Assembly (NCBI RefSeq): GCF_021646545.1
Contig: NZ_JAKIRP010000002.1
Location: 434,001-498,000 of the forward strand
Direction of reading: 5' to 3'
Length of the DNA: 64,000 nucleotides
Source: Chitinophaga filiformis
GTDB taxonomy: Bacteria > Bacteroidota > Bacteroidia > Chitinophagales > Chitinophagaceae
Part shown: piece by piece, positions 25,770 to 34,561 of the stretch
Position numbering within the stretch: position 1 is the stretch's first letter
Layout: each line of letters opens with the position of its first letter
The notes under the pieces: model-generated
Databases searched by the model: none
Seen by the model: only the letters and a program-made list of their open reading frames with translations
Told to the model about the DNA's origin: nothing
Made by a program: the position numbers and the translations under genes

Positions 25770-26750
25770 ATGAAACACATTTCAATCCTCGTGCCGGATG
25801 AGGCTGTATTAGGCACCATCTCTGATACACGTTACATGTTCACCACCCTGAACGAGTTCCTTGAATCGGATGGTAAGCCGGCAATGTTTAAAGTACAACT
25901 GGTCGGGCTGACCCGCGAAGTACCTTTGAATCAGGGGCTTTTCTCTGTGCATCCCGATGTGCTGATCCAGGATGTGAAGAAAACAGACCTGATTGTCATT
26001 CCCGCATTAAGTGGTAACCTGAAAGCAACCCTGGAAAGGAACAAGGCTTTCATTCCCTGGATCGTTGATCATTACAATAAGGGGGCTGAGGTAGCCAGTC
26101 TGTGTATCGGTTCATTTATGCTGGCCGCTACAGGATTGCTGGACGGGAAAGAATGCTCCAGCCACTGGGCTTCTGCGGCAGAATTCAGGGCTATGTTCCC
26201 CGATGTGGACCTGATAGATGGCCGGATCATTACAGAGGAACAGGGCTTATATTCAAGTGGTGGCGCCTCTTCCTACTGGAACCTGCTGTTGCATATCGTT
26301 GAAAAATATACGGACCGCTCACTGGCTATCAAAATAGCCAAGCTGTTTGCGCTGGAAATAGACAGGAAAACACAGTCCCCTTTTGTCATGTTCAACGGTC
26401 AGAAGAAACATGAAGATGAACCTATTAAAAAGGCACAGGAGTTTATAGAAAGTAACCTGACAGAAAGGATCTCTGTGGACGACCTGGCTTCTAAATTTGC
26501 TATCGGCAGAAGGCATTTTGACCGCCGTTTCAAAAAGGCGACCAACAATACACCCGCTGAATATATTCAACGGGTGAAGATTGAGGCCGCAAAGAAATGG
26601 CTGGAAAACAGCCATAAAAATGTGAATGAGGTCATGTATGAAGTAGGCTATAACGATACCAAGTCTTTCAGAACCGTGTTCAAAAAGATTACAGGTTTAT
26701 CGCCTATCGATTACAGGAACAAATACAATAAGGAAGCGGTGGTAGCCTGA
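25770..26750 (+). CDS. GlxA-family transcriptional regulator (DJ-1/PfpI + AraC)
   Basis: Two domains are seen. Residues 1-190 form a DJ-1/PfpI (type 1 glutamine amidotransferase-like) fold with VIPALSG and EVASLCIGSFMLAATGLLDG, in which Cys112 sits at the nucleophile-elbow position. Residues 225-320 form an AraC-type double helix-turn-helix (ERISVDDLASKFAIGRRHFD, then VNEVMYEVGYNDTKSFRTVF). This architecture defines the GlxA family, whose members respond to small metabolites and usually activate transcription. It stops one base from the convergent pyruvate oxidase gene, so no terminator separates them. The target is unknown. Confidence 0.88.
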   Translation: MKHISILVPDEAVLGTISDTRYMFTTLNEFLESDGKPAMFKVQLVGLTREVPLNQGLFSVHPDVLIQDVKKTDLIVIPALSGNLKATLERNKAFIPWIVDHYNKGAEVASLCIGSFMLAATGLLDGKECSSHWASAAEFRAMFPDVDLIDGRIITEEQGLYSSGGASSYWNLLLHIVEKYTDRSLAIKIAKLFALEIDRKTQSPFVMFNGQKKHEDEPIKKAQEFIESNLTERISVDDLASKFAIGRRHFDRRFKKATNNTPAEYIQRVKIEAAKKWLENSHKNVNEVMYEVGYNDTKSFRTVFKKITGLSPIDYRNKYNKEAVVA

Positions 26751-26751
26751 C

Positions 26752-28476
26752 CTAATCCAGGAAATTGGAGGTCAGGGTATCCCATACTTCTTTTCCGTTG
26801 CCGTTAAATACCTGTTTCAACGCATACATACCGAACCCTTTTGCCTGAGAGAACTCTATCTTAGGCGGCATTACCAGTACAGACGGATTCACGACGGCAT
26901 CTATCAGTACAGGCCCTTCGTGCGCAAATGCCTTTTCCAGGGCAGCGCCTACATTGGCAGGATCTTCCAGGCGGATACCTTTAATACCTATTGCTTCAGC
27001 CATACGGGCGAAGTCGGGATTCTTCAGATCAGTACCATAAGGTGGCAGTCCGGCTACCTTCATTTCCATCGCCACAAAACCTAAAGAGCTGTTATTAAAC
27101 ACGATGATCTTCACCGGCAGATTATACTGTGCAATAGTTAGGATATCGCCCATCATCATCGCAAAACCGCCATCTCCTGAAAGAGAGATCACCTGTCTGC
27201 CGGGATAGGTCAGCTGTGCTCCGATAGCCTGTGGCATAGCGCTGGCCATAGAGCCATGATTGAATGATCCCAGCAGGCGTTGTCCTTTCTTCATCTGCAG
27301 ATAACGGGCTGCCCATACCGTTGGTTCTCCCACATCGGTGGTAAAAACTGCATCATCTGCCGCCAGTTGATTGACCATATGCGCCAGGTATTCCGGATGT
27401 ATAGGCGTTTTATCTGCTTTGCCGGTAGCATGGCTTTCAAGTGATGCACGGCTATTCCTATAGTGCTCCACACACTTATCCAGGTAAGAACGGTCGGTCT
27501 TCCGTTTTACCAGTGGCAGCAGGCAATGAAGCGTTTCTTTCACATCTCCCACCAATCCCAGGGCAATATTGCAACGTCTGCCAAGCCGCTCCGCACGAAT
27601 GTCGATCTGTGCGATCTGTGCACGGGATGGGAACCAGTCCTTGTAAGGAAAATCCGTTCCCAGCATGATCACCAGGTCGCTGTTTTCCATAGCATGGTAG
27701 CCGGAAGAGAATCCTATCAGGCCCGTCATGCCTACATCAAAGGGATTATCATATTCCACATGTTCTTTACCCCGTAATGCATGCACCATGGGAGAAAGCA
27801 GCTTTTCTCCAGCAGCTATCAGTTCATCATGTGCGCCAGCACAGCCGCTACCACAGAGCAAGGTGATCTTTTCTGACTGATTGATAAGCGCTGCCAGTTT
27901 ATTTAACTCGGTATCGGAAGGACGTATGGTGGGGCGGCTGATCATCAGGCTGTGTTCCAGGCCGTTGCTTTCCACGGTCTGCATGGCAACATCTCCCGAC
28001 AGGGCAATCACAGCTACGCCACCCTGCCCAACGGCGCTTTGCATCGCAATCTGTAATACGCGTGGCATCTGCCGGGCAGAGGCGATCGTTTCGCAATAAT
28101 GGCTGCATTCCCGGAAAAGGGCTTCCGGCCGGGTCTCCTGGAAATAAGAGGTACCTATCTCCGTACTAGGGACCTGGGCCGCAATAGCCAGTACAGGGGC
28201 CATGCTGCGGTGGGCATCGTACAATCCGTTAATCAGATGCATATTGCCGGGACCACAGCTCCCTGCACAAACGGCCAGTTTGCCTGTCAGCTGCGCTTCC
28301 GCCCCGGCGGCAAAGGCCGCCGCTTCTTCATGGCGGTAATGGATCCATTCTATTTCGTCGTGCTGACGGATCTCGTCTGTAATACTGTTGAGGGAATCTC
28401 CCACCACGCCATGTACTCTTTTGACGCCGGCGGCTACCAGTTGTTCCACTATTTGTGCAGCTATCGTTTTGGGCAT
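26752..28476 (-). CDS. poxB: Pyruvate oxidase / pyruvate dehydrogenase (quinone), TPP-dependent
   Basis: A 574-residue thiamine-diphosphate enzyme of the acetolactate synthase/pyruvate oxidase superfamily. The N-terminal TPP domain has VKRVHGVVGDSLNSI and YRHEEAAAFAAG with the catalytic Glu. The central domain binds FAD. The C-terminal domain has the TPP-magnesium motif GDGGFAMMMGD ending in NN (IIVFNNSSLGF). GVVGDSLNS and the length match PoxB, which oxidises pyruvate to acetate and CO2 at the inner membrane, passing electrons to quinone. The C-terminal membrane-binding helix typical of PoxB is plausible but not certain. It is divergent from the short AraC gene, with a possible regulator site between them. 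Confidence 0.82.
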   Translation of the reverse strand: MPKTIAAQIVEQLVAAGVKRVHGVVGDSLNSITDEIRQHDEIEWIHYRHEEAAAFAAGAEAQLTGKLAVCAGSCGPGNMHLINGLYDAHRSMAPVLAIAAQVPSTEIGTSYFQETRPEALFRECSHYCETIASARQMPRVLQIAMQSAVGQGGVAVIALSGDVAMQTVESNGLEHSLMISRPTIRPSDTELNKLAALINQSEKITLLCGSGCAGAHDELIAAGEKLLSPMVHALRGKEHVEYDNPFDVGMTGLIGFSSGYHAMENSDLVIMLGTDFPYKDWFPSRAQIAQIDIRAERLGRRCNIALGLVGDVKETLHCLLPLVKRKTDRSYLDKCVEHYRNSRASLESHATGKADKTPIHPEYLAHMVNQLAADDAVFTTDVGEPTVWAARYLQMKKGQRLLGSFNHGSMASAMPQAIGAQLTYPGRQVISLSGDGGFAMMMGDILTIAQYNLPVKIIVFNNSSLGFVAMEMKVAGLPPYGTDLKNPDFARMAEAIGIKGIRLEDPANVGAALEKAFAHEGPVLIDAVVNPSVLVMPPKIEFSQAKGFGMYALKQVFNGNGKEVWDTLTSNFLD

Positions 28477-28572
28477 AAAACAAGGTATTATTTGCTTAAA
28501 TTTACATTTAAAATCAATGTGTTACAGCTTAGTAAGGATTCTGCCAACAGGAACCGTAACCTGTACAAAAAA

Positions 28573-28589
28573 ACTGAAGCAGTCACCAT
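28573..28589 (+). promoter_or_regulatory. Candidate AraC box upstream of the short AraC gene
   Basis: ACTGAAGCAGTCACCAT differs in only three positions from the two boxes at 29097 and 29118. It lies 50 bases before the AraC start and between that gene and the divergent poxB. A TTTG at 28591 and TATACTTG at 28611 could be the promoter, with a short 16-base spacer. Confidence 0.5.
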
Positions 28590-28638
28590 TTTTGTGCCGG
28601 CAGATTGTCTTATACTTGCTCTTTAAAACGTAGACGTC

Positions 28639-29091
28639 ATGATCACAGCGGTATCAACTCCGGCCGGGAATAGTGCCATCTTAAAAGCCATTACAAAGGA
28701 AGAGGCAGCGCAGATCAAAATCCCCAAAAAATATATCAGCCGCAAAGAAGAGATCTACCAGGATTTTCTCCGGCTGCTGGACGAGCATCTGGCTGATATA
28801 GTAGCAGAGCGGACAGACAAAATGAAGGAGCTCAGGGATTTTGCCGAAGCACTGTTCATTCACCCTACACATCTCAGCAATGTTATCAAAGAACATACCG
28901 GCTATCACCCTTGTTTCTTTTATGAAGGAAAACTGCTGAAGCTCGCAAAGGAATTGTTACTGAATAATAAACGCTCAGTAGCTGATGTTGCCTATTTACT
29001 TACTTACGACCCTTCTAACTTTACCAAGTGGTTCAAGTCATTTGAAGGTGTAACACCTTCACAATTCAGGCGCTTACACCAGCAGGGTTAA
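28639..29091 (+). CDS. Short AraC-family transcriptional regulator (DNA-binding domain only)
   Basis: This 150-residue protein has one recognisable domain. Residues 50-147 form the AraC double helix-turn-helix, with MKELRDFAEALFIHPTHLSN as the first and RSVADVAYLLTYDPSNFTKW as the second, and the typical ending FEGVTPSQFRRL. Residues 1-48 are a short helical leader (ITKEEAAQIKIPKKYISRKE), and no effector-binding domain is present. The protein would therefore act without a ligand domain or with a partner. Matching direct repeats lie both upstream of this gene and between it and the next gene, so it may regulate itself and the adjacent SDR. The start ATG is the only suitable one. Confidence 0.85.
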   Translation: MITAVSTPAGNSAILKAITKEEAAQIKIPKKYISRKEEIYQDFLRLLDEHLADIVAERTDKMKELRDFAEALFIHPTHLSNVIKEHTGYHPCFFYEGKLLKLAKELLLNNKRSVADVAYLLTYDPSNFTKWFKSFEGVTPSQFRRLHQQG

Positions 29092-29096
29092 AAAAT

Positions 29097-29134
29097 ACTG
29101 AAGTAGGTACCATTTATACTGAAGAAGGTACCAT
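29097..29134 (+). promoter_or_regulatory. Pair of direct repeats, candidate AraC operator for the SDR gene
   Basis: ACTGAAGTAGGTACCAT at 29097-29113 and ACTGAAGAAGGTACCAT at 29118-29134 differ in one base and have a 21-base period, two turns of DNA, the usual arrangement for AraC-family sites. They lie about 55-90 bases before the SDR start codon. Confidence 0.65.
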
Positions 29135-29160
29135 AATTCCGGAGCCGCGATGTGCCAACT

Positions 29161-29186
29161 TTGTACTGTAATCAAACACAGTACAA
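29161..29186 (+). promoter_or_regulatory. Inverted repeat just before the SDR start codon
   Basis: TTGTACTGT (29161-29169) and ACAGTACAA (29178-29186) form a perfect 9-bp inverted repeat around an 8-base loop, ending one base before the ATG at 29188. It could be an operator or an RNA hairpin that masks the translation start. Confidence 0.5.
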
Positions 29187-29187
29187 A

Positions 29188-29952
29188 ATGAAAACGACGA
29201 AGAAAATAGCACTCGTAACGGGCGGCAGCCGCGGATTAGGTAAGAATATGGTGATAGAACTGGCAAAGGACGGACATCATATTGTGTTCACTTATAACAG
29301 TAAAAAAGACGAAGCACAGAAAGTTATTGCTGAGGTGGAGAAATTTAACGTAGAAGCGATAGCCCTGCAGTTAAATGTAGGCGATAGTAAATCATTCCCC
29401 GCCTTTAAAGTCAGCCTGCTGCAGGCACTGAAAGAAAAATGGGATACTGCCAATATTGATTTCCTGGTGAACAATGCCGGTATTGACCGTGCCTCACTGA
29501 TCTCCGATACAATGGAAGAAGACTTTGATGCTTTGATGAACACTCACTTCAAAGGCACTTATTTCCTTACACAAACATTATTGAATGTGATTGCTGACGG
29601 TGGAAGGATCGTAAATATTTCAACCGGTCTGGCAAGATTTGTAACTCCTGGTTATGCTGCTTATTCTTCTATGAAAGCAGCCGTATATAACTTCACAAAA
29701 TACCTGGCAAAAGAATTAGGCCCAAGAAAGATCAACGCCAATGTGGTAGCACCCGGCATTATTGAAACTGATTTTACCCGTGATGCGCTTGAAAACCACC
29801 CAGGTGCAAAAGAGTATCTGTCAACTCAGATAGCACTGGGACGTGTTGGTGTACCCGATGATATTGGCGGTGTTGTGGCATTCCTTTGTAGCGAAAGAGC
29901 AAGGTGGATCACTGCGCAGTGTATAGAAGCATCAGGCGGAATGTTTCTGTAA
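29188..29952 (+). CDS. Short-chain dehydrogenase/reductase (paralogue A)
   Basis: The ATG at 29188 yields MKTTKKIALVTGGSRGLGKN, a normal SDR start; a GTG 12 codons upstream is unlikely. The NAD(P) motif T-G-x-x-x-G-x-G (TGGSRGLG), the N-N-A-G motif (VNNAGID) and the catalytic Ser and Y-x-x-x-K (YAAYSSMKAA) are present, so the 254-residue protein is a classical active SDR. It ends with the ARWITAQCIEASGGM segment shared with the adjacent convergent paralogue. Substrate is unknown. It lies behind two AraC-box-like repeats and is likely controlled by the short AraC protein upstream. Confidence 0.9.
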   Translation: MKTTKKIALVTGGSRGLGKNMVIELAKDGHHIVFTYNSKKDEAQKVIAEVEKFNVEAIALQLNVGDSKSFPAFKVSLLQALKEKWDTANIDFLVNNAGIDRASLISDTMEEDFDALMNTHFKGTYFLTQTLLNVIADGGRIVNISTGLARFVTPGYAAYSSMKAAVYNFTKYLAKELGPRKINANVVAPGIIETDFTRDALENHPGAKEYLSTQIALGRVGVPDDIGGVVAFLCSERARWITAQCIEASGGMFL

Positions 29953-29976
29953 AATGCATGAAACGGTGAATACCGG

Positions 29977-30005
29977 AAGGCTGTCTGTCATAAACAGACA
30001 GCCTT
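29977..30005 (+). terminator. Hairpin terminator after SDR paralogue A
   Basis: A perfect 12-bp stem AAGGCTGTCTGT/ACAGACAGCCTT with a CATAA loop, 25 bases after the stop. No T run follows. Confidence 0.6.
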
Positions 30006-30046
30006 CGCTGCTATTAACAGGGCGCGTTGTAATCATCTCAATAAGC

Positions 30047-30070
30047 TGGGACGCTGCTGGCAGTGTCCCA
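30047..30070 (-). terminator. Hairpin between the convergent SDR genes
   Basis: A 10-bp stem TGGGACGCTG/CAGTGTCCCA with one G-T pair and a CTGG loop. It could serve as terminator for the minus-strand SDR. Confidence 0.5.
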
Positions 30071-30166
30071 TATTCAGGCAAACAAATACATTGCGTCAAA
30101 GTCTCCGGTATCGATATATCCCTAATGTTTCTATGTTGTATCGTATTTGGGTACACATCTGGAGAA

Positions 30167-30931
30167 TTACAGGTTCATGCCGCCAGATGCCTCAATGCGC
30201 TGTGCGGTTACCCAGCGGGCATCCTCAGTGCACAGGAACGCAACTACGCCGCCGATGTCGTCCGGCTCACCAACCCGACCAAGGGCTGTTACCGCCTTTA
30301 CATTGGCGTTGTACTGTGCATTGTCGCGAATAACACCGCCAGCGAAGTCGGTGGCAATTGCACCAGGAGCAACAGCGTTTACTCTTATGCCGCGTGCCCC
30401 CAGTTCTTTTGCCTGGTAACGGGTAAGCGTTTCGATAGCACCCTTCATAGATGCATATGCAGAGTAGCCCGGAGAACTAAAACGAGCCAGGCCACTCGAA
30501 ACATTTACAACGCCACCATGATCGTTGAGGAAGCCAAGTGCTTTCTGAGTCAGGAAATAGACACCCTTGAACTGAATGTTCATCAGCAGGTCGAATTGTT
30601 CTTCGGTGGTGTCTTTGAAAGGAACATTCATGCCAATGCCGGCATTGTTTACAAGGTAGTCAAAACGGTTTACACCAAAGGTGTCTTGAAGAATTCTGGC
30701 GAGCTCGGTGAAGAATGATGAGAAAGAATTTACATCGCCAGCATTCAGTTGTAAAGCAGCAGCTTTGCGGCCGGTTTTTTGAATCGCAGCAACGACTTCC
30801 TGTGCTTCTTCTTTTTTGCTGTGGTAAGTGATAATAACATCCAAACCCTTTTCAGCAATTTTTAGTGCCATGTTCTTTCCTAATCCACGGCTGGCGCCGG
30901 TGATGAGTGCAATCTTGTTTTTTGTTTCCAT
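30167..30931 (-). CDS. Short-chain dehydrogenase/reductase (paralogue B)
   Basis: A 254-residue classical SDR: the cofactor motif ITGASRGLGKN is near residue 10, then VNNAGIG, the catalytic segment VSSGLARFSSPGYSAYASMK with Y-x-x-x-K, and the tail LGRVGEPDDIGGVVAFLC. It is strongly similar to paralogue A over its whole length, including the A-R-W-[IV]-T-A-Q-x-I-E-A-S-G-G-M ending, which suggests an inverted duplication. Unlike A, its upstream region has no AraC-box-like repeat; a TATTTTTG at 30963-30956 (minus strand) could be its -7 element. Substrate unknown. Confidence 0.9.
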   Translation of the reverse strand: METKNKIALITGASRGLGKNMALKIAEKGLDVIITYHSKKEEAQEVVAAIQKTGRKAAALQLNAGDVNSFSSFFTELARILQDTFGVNRFDYLVNNAGIGMNVPFKDTTEEQFDLLMNIQFKGVYFLTQKALGFLNDHGGVVNVSSGLARFSSPGYSAYASMKGAIETLTRYQAKELGARGIRVNAVAPGAIATDFAGGVIRDNAQYNANVKAVTALGRVGEPDDIGGVVAFLCTEDARWVTAQRIEASGGMNL

Positions 30932-31133
30932 TTTTATTGGTTTATGTTATTACCTCAAAAATATCTGCGTGAGGTCAGGCGGATAAGCTGCCTTCGTTCA
31001 GATACGGTCTTTGCGCGTCAGAAGGTGAATGTGAAACGTTAACGTTAGAAGTCTGTTATCGTCGTTTTGTTCGGTTGTTAAAGCGGAAATGCTCTGGTAG
31101 CTGGCCAACCAGACCCGATGGAAACCAGTGCCA

Positions 31134-31829
31134 TTATATGACGTTGATGCGATTAATAAAGTTCCTGCGATACGTGTCGGCTATCGGCACAAAGCGGCCT
31201 TCTATAACAAGGCCCCCGTCCTGCAGGCAGTCTATTTTATCAAGGGCCACTATAAACGATCGGTGCACACGAATAAAATTGGTTGCCGGCAGCCGCTCGG
31301 CTGCAGTCTTAAATTTAACATGTATCAAATAGTGCCGTTGGCGCATATGTATTTTTACGTAATCGCCCATTGCTTCGGCAAACAGAATATCGTCCAGCTT
31401 TAGCTTGCGTATTGTGGTAGAATCACGGATGAAAATAAATTCATCAGTCATGGCCTGAATGCCATGCTCCCGGGTTTGAAGCATTGACCTGGCTCTGTCG
31501 ATGGCCTGTATAAAACGATTCGGTGGTACCGGTTTTACCAGATAGTCCGCTACGTTGAGCTCAAATGCCTGCACCGCATAGTCATTTTTACAAGTGGTAA
31601 AAATGACCACTGGCTTTTTGTCCTGTAGATTCCTTATGAGTTCAAGACCTGACATTTCTGGCATTTCTATGTCCAGCAAGAGCAGATCTACCTTTTGCTC
31701 CAACAGGAAATTATATGCCTCAATTGCATTGCTGCATTCGGCACTGATCACGAGGTCGTTAACCATGGTGGCCAGCTGCGCCAGCGTTGCTCTGGCGATC
31801 GGATTGTCGTCAATAATTACACAAGTCAT
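31134..31829 (-). CDS. LytTR-family response regulator
   Basis: Residues 1-120 form a receiver domain: the acidic pair is in VIIDDNP, the phosphoacceptor Asp53 is in LLLLDIEMPEMSG, Thr79 sits in FTT and Lys99 in YLVKPV. Residues 135-231 form the LytTR DNA-binding domain (FIFIRDSTTIRKLKLDDILF, then THE -FIRVHRSFIV pattern seen in AlgR/LytR). Such proteins bind DNA as phosphorylated dimers. It is divergent from the TPR histidine kinase at 32054, its probable partner. A palindrome ATGTCGACAT at 31929-31938 lies between them. The start ATG is unambiguous. Confidence 0.9.
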   Translation of the reverse strand: MTCVIIDDNPIARATLAQLATMVNDLVISAECSNAIEAYNFLLEQKVDLLLLDIEMPEMSGLELIRNLQDKKPVVIFTTCKNDYAVQAFELNVADYLVKPVPPNRFIQAIDRARSMLQTREHGIQAMTDEFIFIRDSTTIRKLKLDDILFAEAMGDYVKIHMRQRHYLIHVKFKTAAERLPATNFIRVHRSFIVALDKIDCLQDGGLVIEGRFVPIADTYRRNFINRINVI

Positions 31830-31928
31830 CGGTTGCTATGCTTTAATTCGTCATCTTCATTAGCCAATCTGTGTGCCACTCAATAATGTTTTTAGAATCA
31901 AAATTTTAAGAGTTGTTCTTTTTAAAAT

Positions 31929-31938
31929 ATGTCGACAT
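31929..31938. promoter_or_regulatory. Palindrome ATGTCGACAT between the signalling genes
   Basis: A perfect 10-bp palindrome in the 224-base divergent region of the LytTR and histidine kinase genes. It might be an operator, but no protein can be assigned and one such palindrome may arise by chance. Confidence 0.25.
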
Positions 31939-32053
31939 TTAGATAGTGTTGCCAGCTGGAGCTGTCGATATTTCGGCAGATCGTTTTACTTTTAACGGAA
32001 GTCTTGTAATTTGCTGGCTATAAGCGTTTCGGAAAATACCGCTTCATCACAGC

Positions 32054-34300
32054 ATGGACATATGTTTGGGGAAAATTAAGCATGCGGTATCTGTCCATCG
32101 CCTGCAGCGGCTTCTGATAGCCGTCGTTGTATCATTGTCGGGAATGTGTTTGAGTATTCGGAATGCGCAGGCGCAGTATACTATAAAACCACCAGTTGTG
32201 GCTGCGAGCCAGGTACCGGAACTGATGGCTGAACTTCATGCTCATCCATCTGCGGATGCCCGGCTGAAATTACTGTTGAAGCTAGCGTCTTTTTACACTT
32301 ATAAGTCTGCCAAATATCCGGCTGATGTGCAAAAAGCAGGTATGTTTCTGCGATCGGCTGATTCGCTTGCCACCATTCTGCATGAGCAATCTGTCCGCAA
32401 TCAGGTACTGTTGGTAAAGGCTGCCTGGCTTGGATTTCAGGAGCAATATAATGCAGCAGAGCAGCTGGCTGCAAGTGCCGACGACACTACCCATGCGAAC
32501 ATTCTTATAGGTCTCATCTATCGTTACCTCAATCGTCCCGATCAGGGGACACTTCAAAAAAAGATAGAACAATTGTTCGCGCAAGCTGCTTCAATTACTG
32601 ACTCTGTCCATCATCCGGATTCCTATCTGCTGTTTCGCCGTAATTGGGCTGAACTCCTGATGTGCCGTCATGAGTACGACAATGCGGAGCGGCTTCTGAA
32701 CGACCTGCTGGCTTTTGGTCGCCGGCGGGGATCAAAACAGTTGCAGGGAGTATACCTTTCTCTATCTCATATAAACTGGGTACTGGGACGTTACGACGTT
32801 GCACTGTTCGATGCCCTGAAAGCGGTTGATTATGTAAAAGCCAATGGCGACTCTGCCAGTGCAGGTGCTGTTTACCAGATGTTGGCTATGCTTTTTAGCA
32901 GAACAGGGCATCGCGACAAGGCGAAGGAAAACTATGATCGTGCACTGTACTATCTGGTGGAATTTGGTGGAGATACCGGTAGTATCTGGACTAGTCTTGA
33001 AAGTGAAGCGTCAGACCTGTTCAAAGAACATAAGTACCAGGAAGCACTGAACTATATCCTGGCACAGGCAAAGGTGCATCCACCTGCCACTTTCCAGGAT
33101 CAACAGGCTATTCTGGCGCGCATCGGAGATTGCTACCTGAAACTGAAGCAGTATAGCAAGGCCGAAGGATATTTCTTACGGGAATTTGTCAACGCTCAGC
33201 AGCGGCAGCCAGGCTCGGAAGAGCCTTTTCACAGGATAGCATTTTTTTACGTTGAAAGCGGTCAATTTAAAAGAGCGCAGCGCTATCTGGACAGTGCCGA
33301 GCTGTATTTACCGGGTATGAGCCTGCAGCGCAAAGCACATTTGTATTATATGCGCTTTCTCGCTGATTCTGCAATGGGCAACTACCTCAAAGCTATCCAT
33401 TATCTCCAGCTGAATCGTACCTCTAATGATACTGTGTTTGAGGATAACAAGGTCAGGGAGATACAGCACTATACAGTGGCTTATGAAACAGAAAAGAAGA
33501 CCCGGGAAATAAAGCTTCTACAACGAAGTAACGAACTGCATGTCGCAACGCGGCGTCATGCAGAATGGATTCGCAATATCAGTGTCGGGGCCGTAGTCCT
33601 TATTCTTGTAGCAATTATACTTTTTTATCGGCAGAACCGCAGTAAGCTCAGGATGGCTGCAACCATCAGCCAAAAAAACTTACAACTGGAACTATTGCTG
33701 CGAGAGAAGGAGTGGCTGCTGAAAGAGGTGCATCACCGGGTTAAAAACAATCTCCAGGCAGTGGTAAATCTGCTGGAAATACAGGCTGAGTTTCTGGAAG
33801 ACGACGCATTGAAAGCAATAGAGAACAGCCAGCACAGGGTATATGCTATGTCACTCATCCATCAGAAACTTTATGCAGATGATGCTATAGCTACTATTAA
33901 CCTCGCTGATTATATCAGTGAGCTGACTTCCTATCTCAAAGAAAGTTTTGGGCAGGAAGTACCCATGAATATTATATTAGACGTGGAGCCGGTAGAAGTT
34001 GGCCTTGATATAGCCGTTCCGCTGGGCCTGATTGTCAATGAATCCGTATCCAATGCTTATAAATATGCGTTCCCGCGTAAAACAGACGACATGGCTATCC
34101 TGATCCGCTTAATATTTGCCGGAGATAACTTTGAGGTTGACATCGTGGACAATGGCATCGGCTTGGCAAAAGACCGGCCTGAACGTCCGGGATCCCTGGG
34201 ATTGAAGCTGATACATGGGCTCAGCCGGGAAATGGGTGCGACCGCAGAACTGTTCAACGACCCGGGGCTACATATCCGCTTACGTATCCCCAAAAAGTAG
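32054..34300 (+). CDS. Sensor histidine kinase with TPR repeats (HisKA_2 type)
   Basis: A 748-residue protein. The N-terminus has a signal or anchor segment (residues 20-40, ending RNAQAQ). Residues 50-480 hold helical TPR-like repeats, for example YSKAEGYFLREFVNAQQRQP. A transmembrane helix is at about residues 506-527 (VGAVVLILVAIILFY), followed by a coiled linker. The HisKA_2 motif EVHHRVKNNLQAVVNLL contains the phosphoacceptor His560 or His561, and the HATPase domain shows NESVSNAYKYAF and DNGIGL. This is the periplasmic TPR-sensing kinase layout frequent in Bacteroidota. The LytTR protein is divergent, and a sigma-54 response regulator follows after a terminator, so either may be its target. 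Confidence 0.88.
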   Translation: MDICLGKIKHAVSVHRLQRLLIAVVVSLSGMCLSIRNAQAQYTIKPPVVAASQVPELMAELHAHPSADARLKLLLKLASFYTYKSAKYPADVQKAGMFLRSADSLATILHEQSVRNQVLLVKAAWLGFQEQYNAAEQLAASADDTTHANILIGLIYRYLNRPDQGTLQKKIEQLFAQAASITDSVHHPDSYLLFRRNWAELLMCRHEYDNAERLLNDLLAFGRRRGSKQLQGVYLSLSHINWVLGRYDVALFDALKAVDYVKANGDSASAGAVYQMLAMLFSRTGHRDKAKENYDRALYYLVEFGGDTGSIWTSLESEASDLFKEHKYQEALNYILAQAKVHPPATFQDQQAILARIGDCYLKLKQYSKAEGYFLREFVNAQQRQPGSEEPFHRIAFFYVESGQFKRAQRYLDSAELYLPGMSLQRKAHLYYMRFLADSAMGNYLKAIHYLQLNRTSNDTVFEDNKVREIQHYTVAYETEKKTREIKLLQRSNELHVATRRHAEWIRNISVGAVVLILVAIILFYRQNRSKLRMAATISQKNLQLELLLREKEWLLKEVHHRVKNNLQAVVNLLEIQAEFLEDDALKAIENSQHRVYAMSLIHQKLYADDAIATINLADYISELTSYLKESFGQEVPMNIILDVEPVEVGLDIAVPLGLIVNESVSNAYKYAFPRKTDDMAILIRLIFAGDNFEVDIVDNGIGLAKDRPERPGSLGLKLIHGLSREMGATAELFNDPGLHIRLRIPKK

Positions 34301-34430
34301 AAGCCCTGCCAGTAAGCATCATCAAGTTTTGTCTGAGTTTTCTCTGAGCGTCCGGCCGCGAATGACCGAGCCCTTAAAAAAGGAGTCCTGCTCTACTGTC
34401 ATTCAGACAGAAAACGCAAATGGGAACTCC

Positions 34431-34461
34431 AACTATCGAAATATCGATAGTTTTTATTTTT
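34431..34461 (+). terminator. Intrinsic terminator between kinase and sigma-54 regulator genes
   Basis: A 9-bp stem AACTATCGA/TCGATAGTT with loop AATA is followed by TTTATTTTTG. It should separate most kinase transcripts from the downstream gene. Confidence 0.8.
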
Positions 34462-34561
34462 GTGTAACGGCATGTAACTTGCCCGGTGTTATGGTTACTG
34501 TTCTACACCTGTTTTCTTATTTTTTTGAATCGCGTCACTAACACCATAAAGTAACATTCAT

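Noticed and set aside
28573..28618. Assigning TTTG and TATACTTG as the AraC gene promoter
   Set aside because: The spacer is 16 bases instead of about 19 to 21 and the second element has one mismatch, so it is only mentioned and not listed as a separate feature.
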